Source: a virus. Taken from it: a stretch of DNA of 32,173 nt. Position 1 is the stretch's first letter; every line of letters starts with the position of its first letter. Made by a program: the position numbers and the translations under genes. The notes below the pieces were generated by a model that saw only the letters and a list, made by a program, of their open reading frames with translations, was not told the origin of the DNA and ran no database searches. This document shows positions 8,512-15,254 of the stretch, piece by piece. Where the stretch lies: IMG/VR virus record IMGVR_UViG_3300033155_001185, positions 1 through 32,173 of that record; one strand, written 5' to 3'.

Positions 8512-9181
8512 TTCTAGCCTCCATAATTGCTTTAGGTAATGACGTTAATTTTTTTACTCCTGTAGAGTAGCCAGCAGCTACAACTTCAGCCTTGTGCATA
8601 TAATACAATATCTTCTCACTCTTACTATCACCCTTACATAATTCAGGATCAGACTGAGATAGCAACAACCTACAAGCATTAGGTCTGTCTTTATATGCGT
8701 TACAAGATCCTTTATCATTTAAAAAAATACAAGGCTTCTTGTGATAATTCTTAGCTGTCTCTTCAAGCTTTGAATACTCTTCTAATCTATTTCCAATAGT
8801 AGGGTAGTCTTTTAATAATTGAGCTTCATCGTCAGATGTTGCAATAAATTGGTAACAGCAGTTAGAACAGCCTGACTTGCAAGAAATATCACCTGGTTTC
8901 TCATCTCTTTGAATTTTAATTTCAGCTTCTACAATATCGTGAATAAACTTTGCTCTTCTTGGACCAGCATCCATTCTTCTAACTTTCAAGGCTATGGTAA
9001 AAACATTTAACATTGTCTCAAGCCATACTGCTTTATGCTCCTTAGAGTCAGACTTCTTTATGTCTTTTAACATCTTCAAAGTCTTCATAGAAAAAGCACA
9101 GCCCCTTAGATCATAGTCATCTAAAAAACTATCATCTTTAGTTTCTATAAAATTCTTAAGCTGCTTCTCTAAATCTTTCAT
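8495..9181 (-). CDS. YkgJ-family cysteine-cluster protein (putative Zn/Fe chelating)
   Basis: The 228-residue product has a helical N-terminus and a clear cysteine cluster: C101-x3-C105-x2-C108-C109, then PC151, GSC160-x-x-Y, RPNAC170R, and a further C182. This order (CxxxCxxCC ... PC.FL..G.C..Y..RP..CR) is that of the YkgJ/UPF0153 cysteine-cluster family, thought to bind zinc or iron. All core cysteines are intact. It is embedded between a fibre-like gene and the neck genes, with tight spacing, so it is co-transcribed with virion genes. Whether it is a virion part or an accessory metalloprotein acting on host or phage proteins cannot be told from sequence. Confidence 0.75.
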   Translation of the reverse strand: MKDLEKQLKNFIETKDDSFLDDYDLRGCAFSMKTLKMLKDIKKSDSKEHKAVWLETMLNVFTIALKVRRMDAGPRRAKFIHDIVEAEIKIQRDEKPGDISCKSGCSNCCYQFIATSDDEAQLLKDYPTIGNRLEEYSKLEETAKNYHKKPCIFLNDKGSCNAYKDRPNACRLLLSQSDPELCKGDSKSEKILYYMHKAEVVAAGYSTGVKKLTSLPKAIMEARSGNSI

Positions 9182-9187
9182 GCTTCC

Positions 9188-10066
9188 TTAAAATGTTATC
9201 GTTAAGAATTGAACATATACTTTTTCTTTTCCACTTGCTGTCGCTGAATCCCATTTAGCTTGAACTTCATAAATTGCTTGAGCAGAATCTTGATTGCTTA
9301 TTGTTCCCAGGTCAATGATAGATGAGACTGTATTAGAATTACCAGTCTTTTCGCAAATAGCTAAGGCGTTATCTAAGTCATAAAGCTTCAGAGAATAAGT
9401 AGCCGGATCAGATTCCTGGTAAGCAATTATTTCTACTTTAGTTACAGTATAGTCAGTAGTGCCAGGACTCTTTAAAACAGCCATAACTTCGTAAGAAGTA
9501 TTTTTAGTATTTTCATTTCCAAAACTTAAATTAATTTCTTTTGGTATCGAGTTCCACTTAACCCCAAATGCCTCTGTCGAGTCAGAAGTTAAGACCGCGC
9601 CATTAGCTCCCACTGGAAGCCTTCCATATATCGTAGAAAAGCTTACTAAATCACCCTTAGTAGTAAGAACATCTGCATCTCCACCGCTGGGAGGAGTAGA
9701 ATAAACTCCAGTTCCACTTAAATATTCTGTAGAAACATTTGAAAGCTTAGGAGTTAAACCATGAGCTGATGTGCTTACATTCAAATCTGTATTGTCATCA
9801 GGAGTCGCCAAGTCATCTAGTTTCAAAGGATCGGCAGCAGCAGGGCCATGAGTAGAGGCGTGATCTCTTGCGTGATGATCGTCAGTACCCTGCCCCGTGG
9901 TACTCGCGTGAGTATGGGTATGCGCTGGAGCGTCAACCAAATCAATCACAGTACCTGTATCATCAATTTGCTTAACATGACTGTCTGCTGAATCTACATA
10001 AATCGAAGTCTTACCAGTTGCAGGAGTTGGAACAGATGCAACCTCTTCAAAAGTTAATTTAGCCAT
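9188..10066 (-). CDS. Histidine-rich fibre-like structural protein
   Basis: The 292-residue product starts MAKLTFEEVASVPTPATGK. Residues about 48-80 form a His/Asp/Ala-rich stretch (HTHTHAS...GTDDHHARDHASTHG), typical of phage fibre linkers that may bind metal along a trimer axis. Next comes TTKGDLVSFSTIYGRLPVG with VLTSDS...GVKWN, a motif seen repeatedly in phage fibre stalks, and then a beta-rich C-terminal domain. The ATG directly follows the TAG of the preceding 58-residue gene and has GGAGG upstream. It is probably a fibre or appendage protein. Confidence 0.6.
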   Translation of the reverse strand: MAKLTFEEVASVPTPATGKTSIYVDSADSHVKQIDDTGTVIDLVDAPAHTHTHASTTGQGTDDHHARDHASTHGPAAADPLKLDDLATPDDNTDLNVSTSAHGLTPKLSNVSTEYLSGTGVYSTPPSGGDADVLTTKGDLVSFSTIYGRLPVGANGAVLTSDSTEAFGVKWNSIPKEINLSFGNENTKNTSYEVMAVLKSPGTTDYTVTKVEIIAYQESDPATYSLKLYDLDNALAICEKTGNSNTVSSIIDLGTISNQDSAQAIYEVQAKWDSATASGKEKVYVQFLTITF

Positions 10067-10243
10067 CTATCCTCCAGTTCCTATGATTATAAATTCTCCA
10101 CCAGCCTGAATCTCTACAGTGAAACCATCTGGTATTATTGTATTAGAATGAAAACATGAGTAGCCAGTCATTACTAATATGTCGGAACATATCTCATGAA
10201 CAACACAATAGACATTATCAGCTTCATCTAAATTAATAGGCAC
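10067..10243 (-). CDS. 58-residue protein, GTG start, hypothetical
   Basis: A GTG start at 10243 overlaps the preceding TAG as TAGTG, and the TAG stop directly abuts the ATG of the fibre-like gene. The product (VPINLDEADNVYCVVHEICS and onward) has three cysteines (13, 19, 30) and a beta-like C-terminal half with PDGFTVEIQAGGEFIIIGT. It ends in the same kind of beta-strand pattern as the small structural proteins upstream. No family is recognised. The exact fit between its neighbours is the main support. Confidence 0.6.
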   Translation of the reverse strand: MPINLDEADNVYCVVHEICSDILVMTGYSCFHSNTIIPDGFTVEIQAGGEFIIIGTGG

Positions 10244-10419
10244 TACTTCTTACCTTTCTTCTTCGGTTCTAGGTCATTATGAATCTTTTTTTCTAGATCC
10301 TCTAGCCATTTCAGAATTGTAACAAACCCGAGGACTGACCGCCCTTTAAGCAGAAAGTCCCCTTCGTTAATAATCTTCTTTAATGATAAGATATATACCT
10401 TATCTTTTTCCTCAAACAT
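10243..10419 (-). CDS. 58-residue basic helical protein, hypothetical
   Basis: The ATG at 10419 overlaps the upstream TAA (TAATG), and the TAG stop overlaps the next GTG. The product is mostly helix (DKVYILSLKKIINEGDFLL ... ILKWLEDLEKKIHNDLEP) and ends in a lysine-rich KKKGKK tail. It has no signal, membrane segment or known motif. Tight coupling on both sides supports translation within the late operon. Confidence 0.6.
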   Translation of the reverse strand: MFEEKDKVYILSLKKIINEGDFLLKGRSVLGFVTILKWLEDLEKKIHNDLEPKKKGKK

Positions 10420-10994
10420 TAAGCACTCTCTAATACCCTTACATCAGGCGTTCCTGAAGAAGCGATCATGAAAATATCAATGTCCTCGCCCCACATAAAC
10501 TCAGCAGAAGATCTTTTAGAAATCTTCATTCCTGTTGCAGTAGTTATTGCAGCAGCACCAACATAAACATCTACAGAACCCTCGTTTTGAATAGTAACAA
10601 AACGTCGCCCAGCTAAAGGGGTTGCAACAATTTCTCCTACAGTAGTAGAAAGAGTCTCCGCTGTACTCTTAATTGCAATATTTGCAGAATCGTTCACATA
10701 AGTTCTACGGTACAAGTCACCCAATAGATCATAACGATCATTAGAAGCAGATAAAGCAGTTAATGCTCCACTCACTCCACGACCACCAATCTTTAAAGGG
10801 TTGCCAGCATCTGCAGAATCATCGGCAGTTACAACACTAAAACTAACGTTAATGCTACCATCACCATTAATTGCTAGAGTATCAGTGCCATCACCAATCT
10901 CTACAGAATCTGTAGTATGGCTTAGATCCCTAATATCTAAGTCAGTAGCCGATACTACTAACGTGTCATCCATTTCGTCTAAATTTATTCCCAT
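10419..10994 (-). CDS. Small beta-rich structural protein (two-part, paralogous to neighbours)
   Basis: The product has 191 residues. The N-terminal part contains LVVSATDLDIRDLSHTTDSV and EIGDGT, nearly the same pattern as LAVSATDLDVRDLTHVSDSV and RIGDGT in the large repeat protein at 20975-22744. The C-terminal part (VATPLAGRRFVTIQNEGSVD ... AEFMWGEDIDIFMIASSGTP) aligns by pattern with the C-terminal half of the protein at 11321-11752 (PATPLVGRNGIGIQNESGTA ... GEFFVDITESILIFAKAAIGTP). It therefore joins a linker module from a fibre-like protein to a small beta-sandwich domain. A virion surface or decoration role is likely. Confidence 0.55.
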   Translation of the reverse strand: MGINLDEMDDTLVVSATDLDIRDLSHTTDSVEIGDGTDTLAINGDGSINVSFSVVTADDSADAGNPLKIGGRGVSGALTALSASNDRYDLLGDLYRRTYVNDSANIAIKSTAETLSTTVGEIVATPLAGRRFVTIQNEGSVDVYVGAAAITTATGMKISKRSSAEFMWGEDIDIFMIASSGTPDVRVLESA

Positions 10995-11009
10995 CTTAAT
11001 CCTCCCTGA

Positions 11010-11321
11010 TTAGATTTGCCAAGCTATGATCTCCACCACATCACCTGTCTGCGGAGATTGAAAATACAAAGTTAAACCGCTGTATGAATGGCTGTCTTCA
11101 AAAGTAGCTTTTCTAGGTACAGTAATATACTTAGAACCACTCTCAGTAGCCACATGAGCTAACTTTAACTCACTACCACCTCTAGTCCTAATCATGTATC
11201 CAACTATGGACGATGGTAGTACTTGAGATTGCTCGGTATCAACAGTACCTAATGATACATTATAAACTGTAGTTGTTACAACTTTTGCTGAAGATAATGT
11301 TGAAGAGCCAACAAATGCCAT
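11010..11321 (-). CDS. Small beta-sandwich structural protein
   Basis: The 103-residue product is nearly all predicted strand: VVTTTVYNVSLGTVD, VGYMIRTRGGSELKLAHVA, SKYITVPRKATFED, LTLYFQSPQTGDVVEIIAW. The strand order and the closing hydrophobic strand (VVEIIAWQI) echo those of the proteins at 11321-11752 (VTIMEIA end) and 10419-10994 (VRVLESA end). It may be the third member of a tandem paralogous set. Its start overlaps the previous stop (TAATG) and has GGAG upstream. It is presumably a virion surface component. Confidence 0.5.
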   Translation of the reverse strand: MAFVGSSTLSSAKVVTTTVYNVSLGTVDTEQSQVLPSSIVGYMIRTRGGSELKLAHVATESGSKYITVPRKATFEDSHSYSGLTLYFQSPQTGDVVEIIAWQI

Positions 11322-11752
11322 TACGCAATCTCCATTATTGTCACACTAGGAGTGCCAATAGCAGCCTTAGCAAAGATCAATATAGACTCTGTTATGTCTA
11401 CGAAGAACTCACCACCATCTGCAATGGTCCAACCTATGTATCCTCCAGGAGTAGCGAAGTTAAGCTTCAACGCTGTTCCTGACTCATTCTGTATTCCTAT
11501 TCCATTACGTCCTACGAGAGGTGTAGCGGGCAGGGCTGTCCATGTCACAGCATTAAGTGCGACGACAGTTATTAAGCCACCAGTCGTAAGACCTGCAGGA
11601 GTAGAGCTAACGCTACCTTCTTTAATGGCAACATCGAGCAATCTTTTTTTATTGGGATCTGTACCGAAATCAGTACCTGTAACGTCAGTCCAATTGTCGT
11701 CAGTACTCTGTGCAGAGCTAGAGGTAATAGTCTTAATTCCGTCTTCTGACAT
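11321..11752 (-). CDS. Small beta-sandwich structural protein
   Basis: The 143-residue protein has an alternating strand pattern and no enzymatic motif. The block PATPLVGRNGIGIQNESGTA with GGEFFVDITESILIFAKAAI and GTPSVTIMEIA matches, position by position in hydrophobic and Gly residues, the C-terminal half of the 191-residue protein encoded two genes further on. The start is ATG after GGGAGG. It lies in a run of small beta-rich genes after the capsid genes, consistent with a decoration, tail-surface or fibre-collar component. Confidence 0.5.
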   Translation of the reverse strand: MSEDGIKTITSSSAQSTDDNWTDVTGTDFGTDPNKKRLLDVAIKEGSVSSTPAGLTTGGLITVVALNAVTWTALPATPLVGRNGIGIQNESGTALKLNFATPGGYIGWTIADGGEFFVDITESILIFAKAAIGTPSVTIMEIA

Positions 11753-11761
11753 CTTACCTCC

Positions 11762-12217
11762 CTAGTCTGCGGATATTACAAAATTAAACCTCAAAGAGTT
11801 AGCAGCACCGTAGGTAGGAGTTCCTCTAGAAACAATCTGAGCGTAAACAGTCGTACTACTGTCTAATTGGAAGCCAAGATCCACAGGTATTGTAGCGACT
11901 GAACTAGCCCCTACAGTTATGTAATCTAAGGCATCCACTTCAACTACGCCCACACACTCTAAGATCTCTGCATCACTTGGAGCATAAGCAGCATTATCTA
12001 CTCCTCCAGTAACAGAAGATTGAAAAAGGAAAACGTCAATCGGAGCACTCTGGTTATCTATGTCAACTACAACAAGATTCTCAAGAGTCCCTGACTGCTT
12101 ACTGCCTGAGACAGCACCTGCAAGGCTCTGTAAAACTCCAATGGCATCGCCAGAGCCGTAAGCTGCTGGCGTGACTGGAGCTACAGAGAAGTTACGGCGA
12201 TCATTTTTTAATCTCAC
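11762..12217 (-). CDS. Structural protein, unknown
   Basis: A GTG start at 12217 gives 151 residues (MRLKNDRRNFSVAPVTPAAY and onward) and overlaps the previous gene by 17 nt. The chain is beta-rich (LENLVVVDIDNQSAPIDVFLF, TVYAQIVSRGTPTY, SLRFNFVISAD), with Ser/Gly/Ala turns and no cysteine-rich or catalytic motif. Composition and position put it with virion structural proteins downstream of the capsid gene. Confidence 0.5.
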   Translation of the reverse strand: MRLKNDRRNFSVAPVTPAAYGSGDAIGVLQSLAGAVSGSKQSGTLENLVVVDIDNQSAPIDVFLFQSSVTGGVDNAAYAPSDAEILECVGVVEVDALDYITVGASSVATIPVDLGFQLDSSTTVYAQIVSRGTPTYGAANSLRFNFVISAD

Positions 12218-12497
12218 CCTTAACCTCTACTTTAACTTTAGATTTAATTTCAGCTTGTTTAGCCTGTATCTTAACTTTATCTAAAATAGGCTCTACTACT
12301 TTCATTGGCTTAATTTCAGGATTAATTTTAGATTCTTGTTTCTCCATAGGACTTCCGTCAGCATTGAAGAAAATACCACTATTAGGTGGGCGTTCAAACT
12401 TAGTTCCATTCTTATTAACGTACATCTTGTAAGGCTGAACAGCATAAACCTTACCCTTCTTATTTCTCAAGTGCGTCTTGTAATCAAAACTCTTCAT
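12201..12497 (-). CDS. Small lysine-rich protein, hypothetical
   Basis: The product has 98 residues. The N-terminal half (YKTHLRNKKGKVYAVQPYKM) is basic with aromatic residues, and the C-terminal half is a repetitive Lys/Val/Ile/Glu helix or extended tail (KVKIQAKQAEIKSKVKVEVK). ATG at 12497 has GAGGAG upstream, just after the candidate terminator hairpin. No family is recognised. The charge would suit nucleic acid or capsid-interior binding, but this is only a composition argument. Confidence 0.5.
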   Translation of the reverse strand: MKSFDYKTHLRNKKGKVYAVQPYKMYVNKNGTKFERPPNSGIFFNADGSPMEKQESKINPEIKPMKVVEPILDKVKIQAKQAEIKSKVKVEVKGEIKK

Positions 12498-12514
12498 GTT
12501 GTCTCCTCTTTGTT

Positions 12515-12544
12515 GGAAAATAAAGGGGCCAGTTGCCCAGCCCC
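12515..12544 (-). terminator. Candidate rho-independent (partial) terminator after capsid genes
   Basis: On the minus strand, GGGGC (12544-12540) pairs with GCCCC (12529-12525) around a 10-nt loop, followed by TTTATTTTCC (12524-12515). It is the only GC-rich hairpin with a T tract noticed inside the late operon. It sits directly after the major capsid and decoration-like genes. A leaky terminator here would lower transcription of distal tail genes relative to capsid genes, an arrangement common in phages. Confidence 0.55.
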
Positions 12545-12551
12545 ATTATAC

Positions 12552-12980
12552 TTATGCAGATGCGATCATGTCACCTTCGTTAGCAGCGTACTCAGGCATT
12601 AGATCAGCGGCAAAGCCGTATAATCCATTACCTGAAGTAGCAGCTGCTGTCACTTCAAATGACAAGCCGTCGCCAGCCTGAAATTCTACAGGATCAATAT
12701 CCTTGTAGAGTATGCTTCCAGCGGCAGTAGCTGCAGGAATAATAAGAGAGCCTATCGCAACCTCACCAGCGGCAGAGCCTGCTAGTGGACGACGATTAAA
12801 CTCGACAGTGCTGGCACCAACAGTAACCACACTGACATAAAACATTAATCTCTTAACGCTAACTCGTTGTAATGCCAAATATTCACCATGAACAGCGGCA
12901 GCACTTAAGTCATCAGCATCGAGAACAGAAGATCCTAATGGAATTAGGGAACCTTCTAATAATTCTTCACCGTAAGACAT
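12552..12980 (-). CDS. Head decoration-like protein
   Basis: The 142-residue protein is encoded 16 bases downstream of the capsid gene stop, with GGGAGG before its ATG. It is Ala/Gly/Val-rich and beta-patterned: VKRLMFYVSVVTVGASTVEF, AAGEVAIGSLIIPAAT, DPVEFQAGDGLSFEVTAA. It has no signal peptide or catalytic motif. The size, the beta content, and the position between the capsid gene and a terminator-like hairpin are what is expected for a capsid decoration or cement protein made in high copy. The family itself is not recognised. Confidence 0.5.
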   Translation of the reverse strand: MSYGEELLEGSLIPLGSSVLDADDLSAAAVHGEYLALQRVSVKRLMFYVSVVTVGASTVEFNRRPLAGSAAGEVAIGSLIIPAATAAGSILYKDIDPVEFQAGDGLSFEVTAAATSGNGLYGFAADLMPEYAANEGDMIASA

Positions 12981-12996
12981 ATTCCAATCCTCCCTA

Positions 12997-13941
12997 TTAA
13001 GACGACGTTACGTGAACGATTTTAGCTTCACCTGCGTTAGCAGTATCCCAGATAATACCGAACTCAAGTATTCCATACCAAGCCACGGAGCGTAAACGTC
13101 CGAAGTCTTTAGGAATCTCAGCTCGCAATTCAGGATCTTCAGCTACAGCCATAGTCACGGCGTCTTCACCGAATATGACAGCCTCGCCCAGCACTCCACC
13201 AGCACCTAAAGCACCAGACAGAGCATTTGCGTTATTGATCTCTATGAACCGAATGTTCTCAAGACGACCAATCTCCGAGTTAAACTTACTCGCAGGATCA
13301 GTGTACTTGTGCCAAGTTTCCCAGGCAGGATCGCTGATAATACCGCGTTTTGCCTTCGTGGAAACTAGACCAATATAGTCATCGCCTTCCATAGGTGGCA
13401 CAAGCAAAGTAGAGAACATATAGTCTCTGATCTGCTCAACGTGATACACGTTCATATTCACTGTGGCACTTGTGCTCGGCGTTCCGTCAGTATCGAAAAC
13501 GATACTTGCAACACCATCAGGAATGGCCTTAACTTGCGCTAGCTTAAATGCAGCAGCGGCAGCTTTGTCCAAAACTAATGCCATTTGATCTCTCAGCTTA
13601 CGTTGAATCATGTTTTCCATGTCAAACGAGCCAAGATCTTCTGACAAGCTAGTGTAAGGAACAGAACGGCCCCACTCACTAACAGTCACAGCGATTGTAC
13701 TGAGTACTAACTCGTCTTCGGGAATACGTTGATTCTCCGAAAGTCTGCCGTCAGTAGGTTCAGTGATATTCGAAAGCCTTGTGATGGTGATACTCTCACC
13801 CATCTTCTTTCCGTAGCCAGGCTCAGGGCGTACGAATTGCATAAACTTCGTCTCAGCGATTGCCGCGACGCGTAATCTTGCACTCATGTCGTGATTCTTA
13901 AACACACCTGTAGGTGCGTCAAAAGTCCATTGAAAACCCAT
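12997..13941 (-). CDS. Major capsid protein (HK97-type fold, N4 gp56-like)
   Basis: The 314-residue protein has the strongest ribosome site of the operon (GGAGGAGG before ATG at 13941), which suits its expected abundance. The N-terminus has LRVAAIAETKFMQFVRPEPG then GKKMGESITITR. A P-loop and E-loop-like region follow (EPTDGRLSENQRIPEDELVL, WGRSVPYTSLSEDL), then a long spine-like helix (MIQRKLRDQMALVLDKAAAA). The C-terminal part has A-domain-like segments (DDYIGLVSTKAKRGIISDPA, EAVIFGEDAVTMAVAEDPEL, AWYGILEFGIIWDT). This layout fits the N4 gp56-type capsid family. The preceding scaffold-like gene supports the call. Confidence 0.8.
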   Translation of the reverse strand: MGFQWTFDAPTGVFKNHDMSARLRVAAIAETKFMQFVRPEPGYGKKMGESITITRLSNITEPTDGRLSENQRIPEDELVLSTIAVTVSEWGRSVPYTSLSEDLGSFDMENMIQRKLRDQMALVLDKAAAAAFKLAQVKAIPDGVASIVFDTDGTPSTSATVNMNVYHVEQIRDYMFSTLLVPPMEGDDYIGLVSTKAKRGIISDPAWETWHKYTDPASKFNSEIGRLENIRFIEINNANALSGALGAGGVLGEAVIFGEDAVTMAVAEDPELRAEIPKDFGRLRSVAWYGILEFGIIWDTANAGEAKIVHVTSS

Positions 13942-13960
13942 GTTTCAACCTCCTCCTAGA

Positions 13961-14764
13961 TTATTTCTTAATCCCTAAGCGAGTCATCTCTTCGCCTAGC
14001 GTCCGACTTCTATGTTTCTTGACTTGTGTAATAAAATCAAGATCTTTCTGCGGTGCTTCCTCAACAGGGGCAGCAGGTGCTCCACCAGCTCCAGGTACAA
14101 TTGCAGGCTTACTTTCTAATTCCTGTCTCGGAATAGCTTCCTCTTTATACCCAGAAAGGATACCACGTGCATTTTCGGCTAATAGCTTTAGACCTTTCTC
14201 TAGGTCGATATGAGCTACGTCATTCCAGCTCTTCTCTAGCACAAATTCCACTAGGTCCTTATGGTTAGACAGGTCTTGATTGCTCTCATAGAAGTTAGAC
14301 CACATATCCTTTTCTTGCCCTTGCCTAGTCTGCGTATCATTAATTTTAGACGTTATTTGTTTTTCTATCTCAGCTCGGTATATCTTTAATGCCTCTGCTG
14401 GATTCTCAAATAACATATCTTGGATCTGTTCTTCGACTGCAATTGGAGCATCTTTCTGGTCTTTTGGCTGTGCGTCAATTATGCCTTTTTTGTACGCTTC
14501 ACCGACAATTCTCTGTCTTTCAATGTCTTGCGCGTACTTTATGGCGTCAGATTGGTTAGTGAATTCTTTGTCACCAATCGTAATTTTAGTCTCTTTAGGT
14601 ACTTCTGCTCCTGGCTTAGCTTGAGTTACTTGCTCAACTAAGTCAGCTTGCTTTGGCATCCCTTGTGCCATTTGCTCTTCCACCGTAGGCGGTACTACTT
14701 CCACTGGCGCAGCTACTGCTGGCGCTCCTGGTTTTGCTTGTTTTAATTCTTCTGCTAGTCCCAT
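13961..14764 (-). CDS. Scaffold-like protein
   Basis: The 267-residue hydrophilic protein is rich in Glu, Lys, Gln, Pro and Ala and lies immediately upstream of the capsid gene. The N-terminal third is Pro/Ala/Val-rich and disordered-looking. The centre is helical (AEALKIYRAEIEKQITSKIN and HKDLVEFVLEKSWNDVAHID). A Pro/Ala linker precedes a basic C-terminal helix (FITQVKKHRSRTLGEEMTRL). A basic helix at the C-terminus that binds capsid protein is typical of podovirus scaffolds. There is no sequence family to name, but size, charge and gene order fit well. Confidence 0.65.
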   Translation of the reverse strand: MGLAEELKQAKPGAPAVAAPVEVVPPTVEEQMAQGMPKQADLVEQVTQAKPGAEVPKETKITIGDKEFTNQSDAIKYAQDIERQRIVGEAYKKGIIDAQPKDQKDAPIAVEEQIQDMLFENPAEALKIYRAEIEKQITSKINDTQTRQGQEKDMWSNFYESNQDLSNHKDLVEFVLEKSWNDVAHIDLEKGLKLLAENARGILSGYKEEAIPRQELESKPAIVPGAGGAPAAPVEEAPQKDLDFITQVKKHRSRTLGEEMTRLGIKK

Positions 14765-15022
14765 CTAGTTGTCTCCTTGATTAAGTTTCTTGTAGGCTGC
14801 ATTTCCTTTAGTCTTCTTTCTCTCTAATTCATCTACAAGATCCCTAATATAGCTTAATTGTGCTACGAGAGGCAGGAAGTTTGTTCCTCCAGCTCGAAAT
14901 TCAATACATAACTTAGCTATAAGATCTTCGCAGTGCTGTTTGAACATTGGAACGAAGAGCCCTTCCGTGGCGTTAATCAACCTGCCATCATTCATCTGCT
15001 CTACTAATTTCTCTACGTTCAC
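14765..15022 (-). CDS. Small helical protein, hypothetical
   Basis: The 85-residue protein uses a GTG start at 15022 with AGGAG upstream and abuts the scaffold-like gene start. It is predicted helical (EKLVEQMNDGRLI, FKQHCEDLIAKLCIEFR, LSYIRDLVDELERKK) with a basic C-terminus. It lies between the portal and scaffold genes, where small head-assembly proteins are often found. No function can be assigned. Confidence 0.55.
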   Translation of the reverse strand: MNVEKLVEQMNDGRLINATEGLFVPMFKQHCEDLIAKLCIEFRAGGTNFLPLVAQLSYIRDLVDELERKKTKGNAAYKKLNQGDN

Positions 15023-15023
15023 T

Positions 15024-15254
15024 TCATACTCCTGCGTACGCTATGTGTTTCTTATATTTCTTAATTATCCTCTTAATGATCCAACCTTCTGTTTTAAAGA
15101 ATCCTGCTATCTCTTCCACGCCATTACCATTATCAAAGGCAGCTACAATCGAGGCATGAGTTTCGGGATGAAATGGAACTTTAAGTACCTTGCACCCCTG
15201 CGGCTCCTGTCGCAGAGCTTGCAGGAAATTCGGCCTGTGGAATCTGTCCTTCAC
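15024..15254 (-). CDS. Small basic HTH-like protein, long overlap with portal gene
   Basis: The GTG start at 15254 is preceded by AAGGAG nine bases upstream, both inside the portal gene, so 74 nt are read in two frames. There is no alternative in-frame start after the portal stop. Residues about 32-70 (HASIVAAFDNGNGVEEIAGF, then KTEGWIIKRIIKKYKKH) look like a helix-turn-helix with a basic recognition helix. The function is unknown. A DNA-contacting role in packaging or regulation is a possibility only. Confidence 0.55.
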   Translation of the reverse strand: MKDRFHRPNFLQALRQEPQGCKVLKVPFHPETHASIVAAFDNGNGVEEIAGFFKTEGWIIKRIIKKYKKHIAYAGV

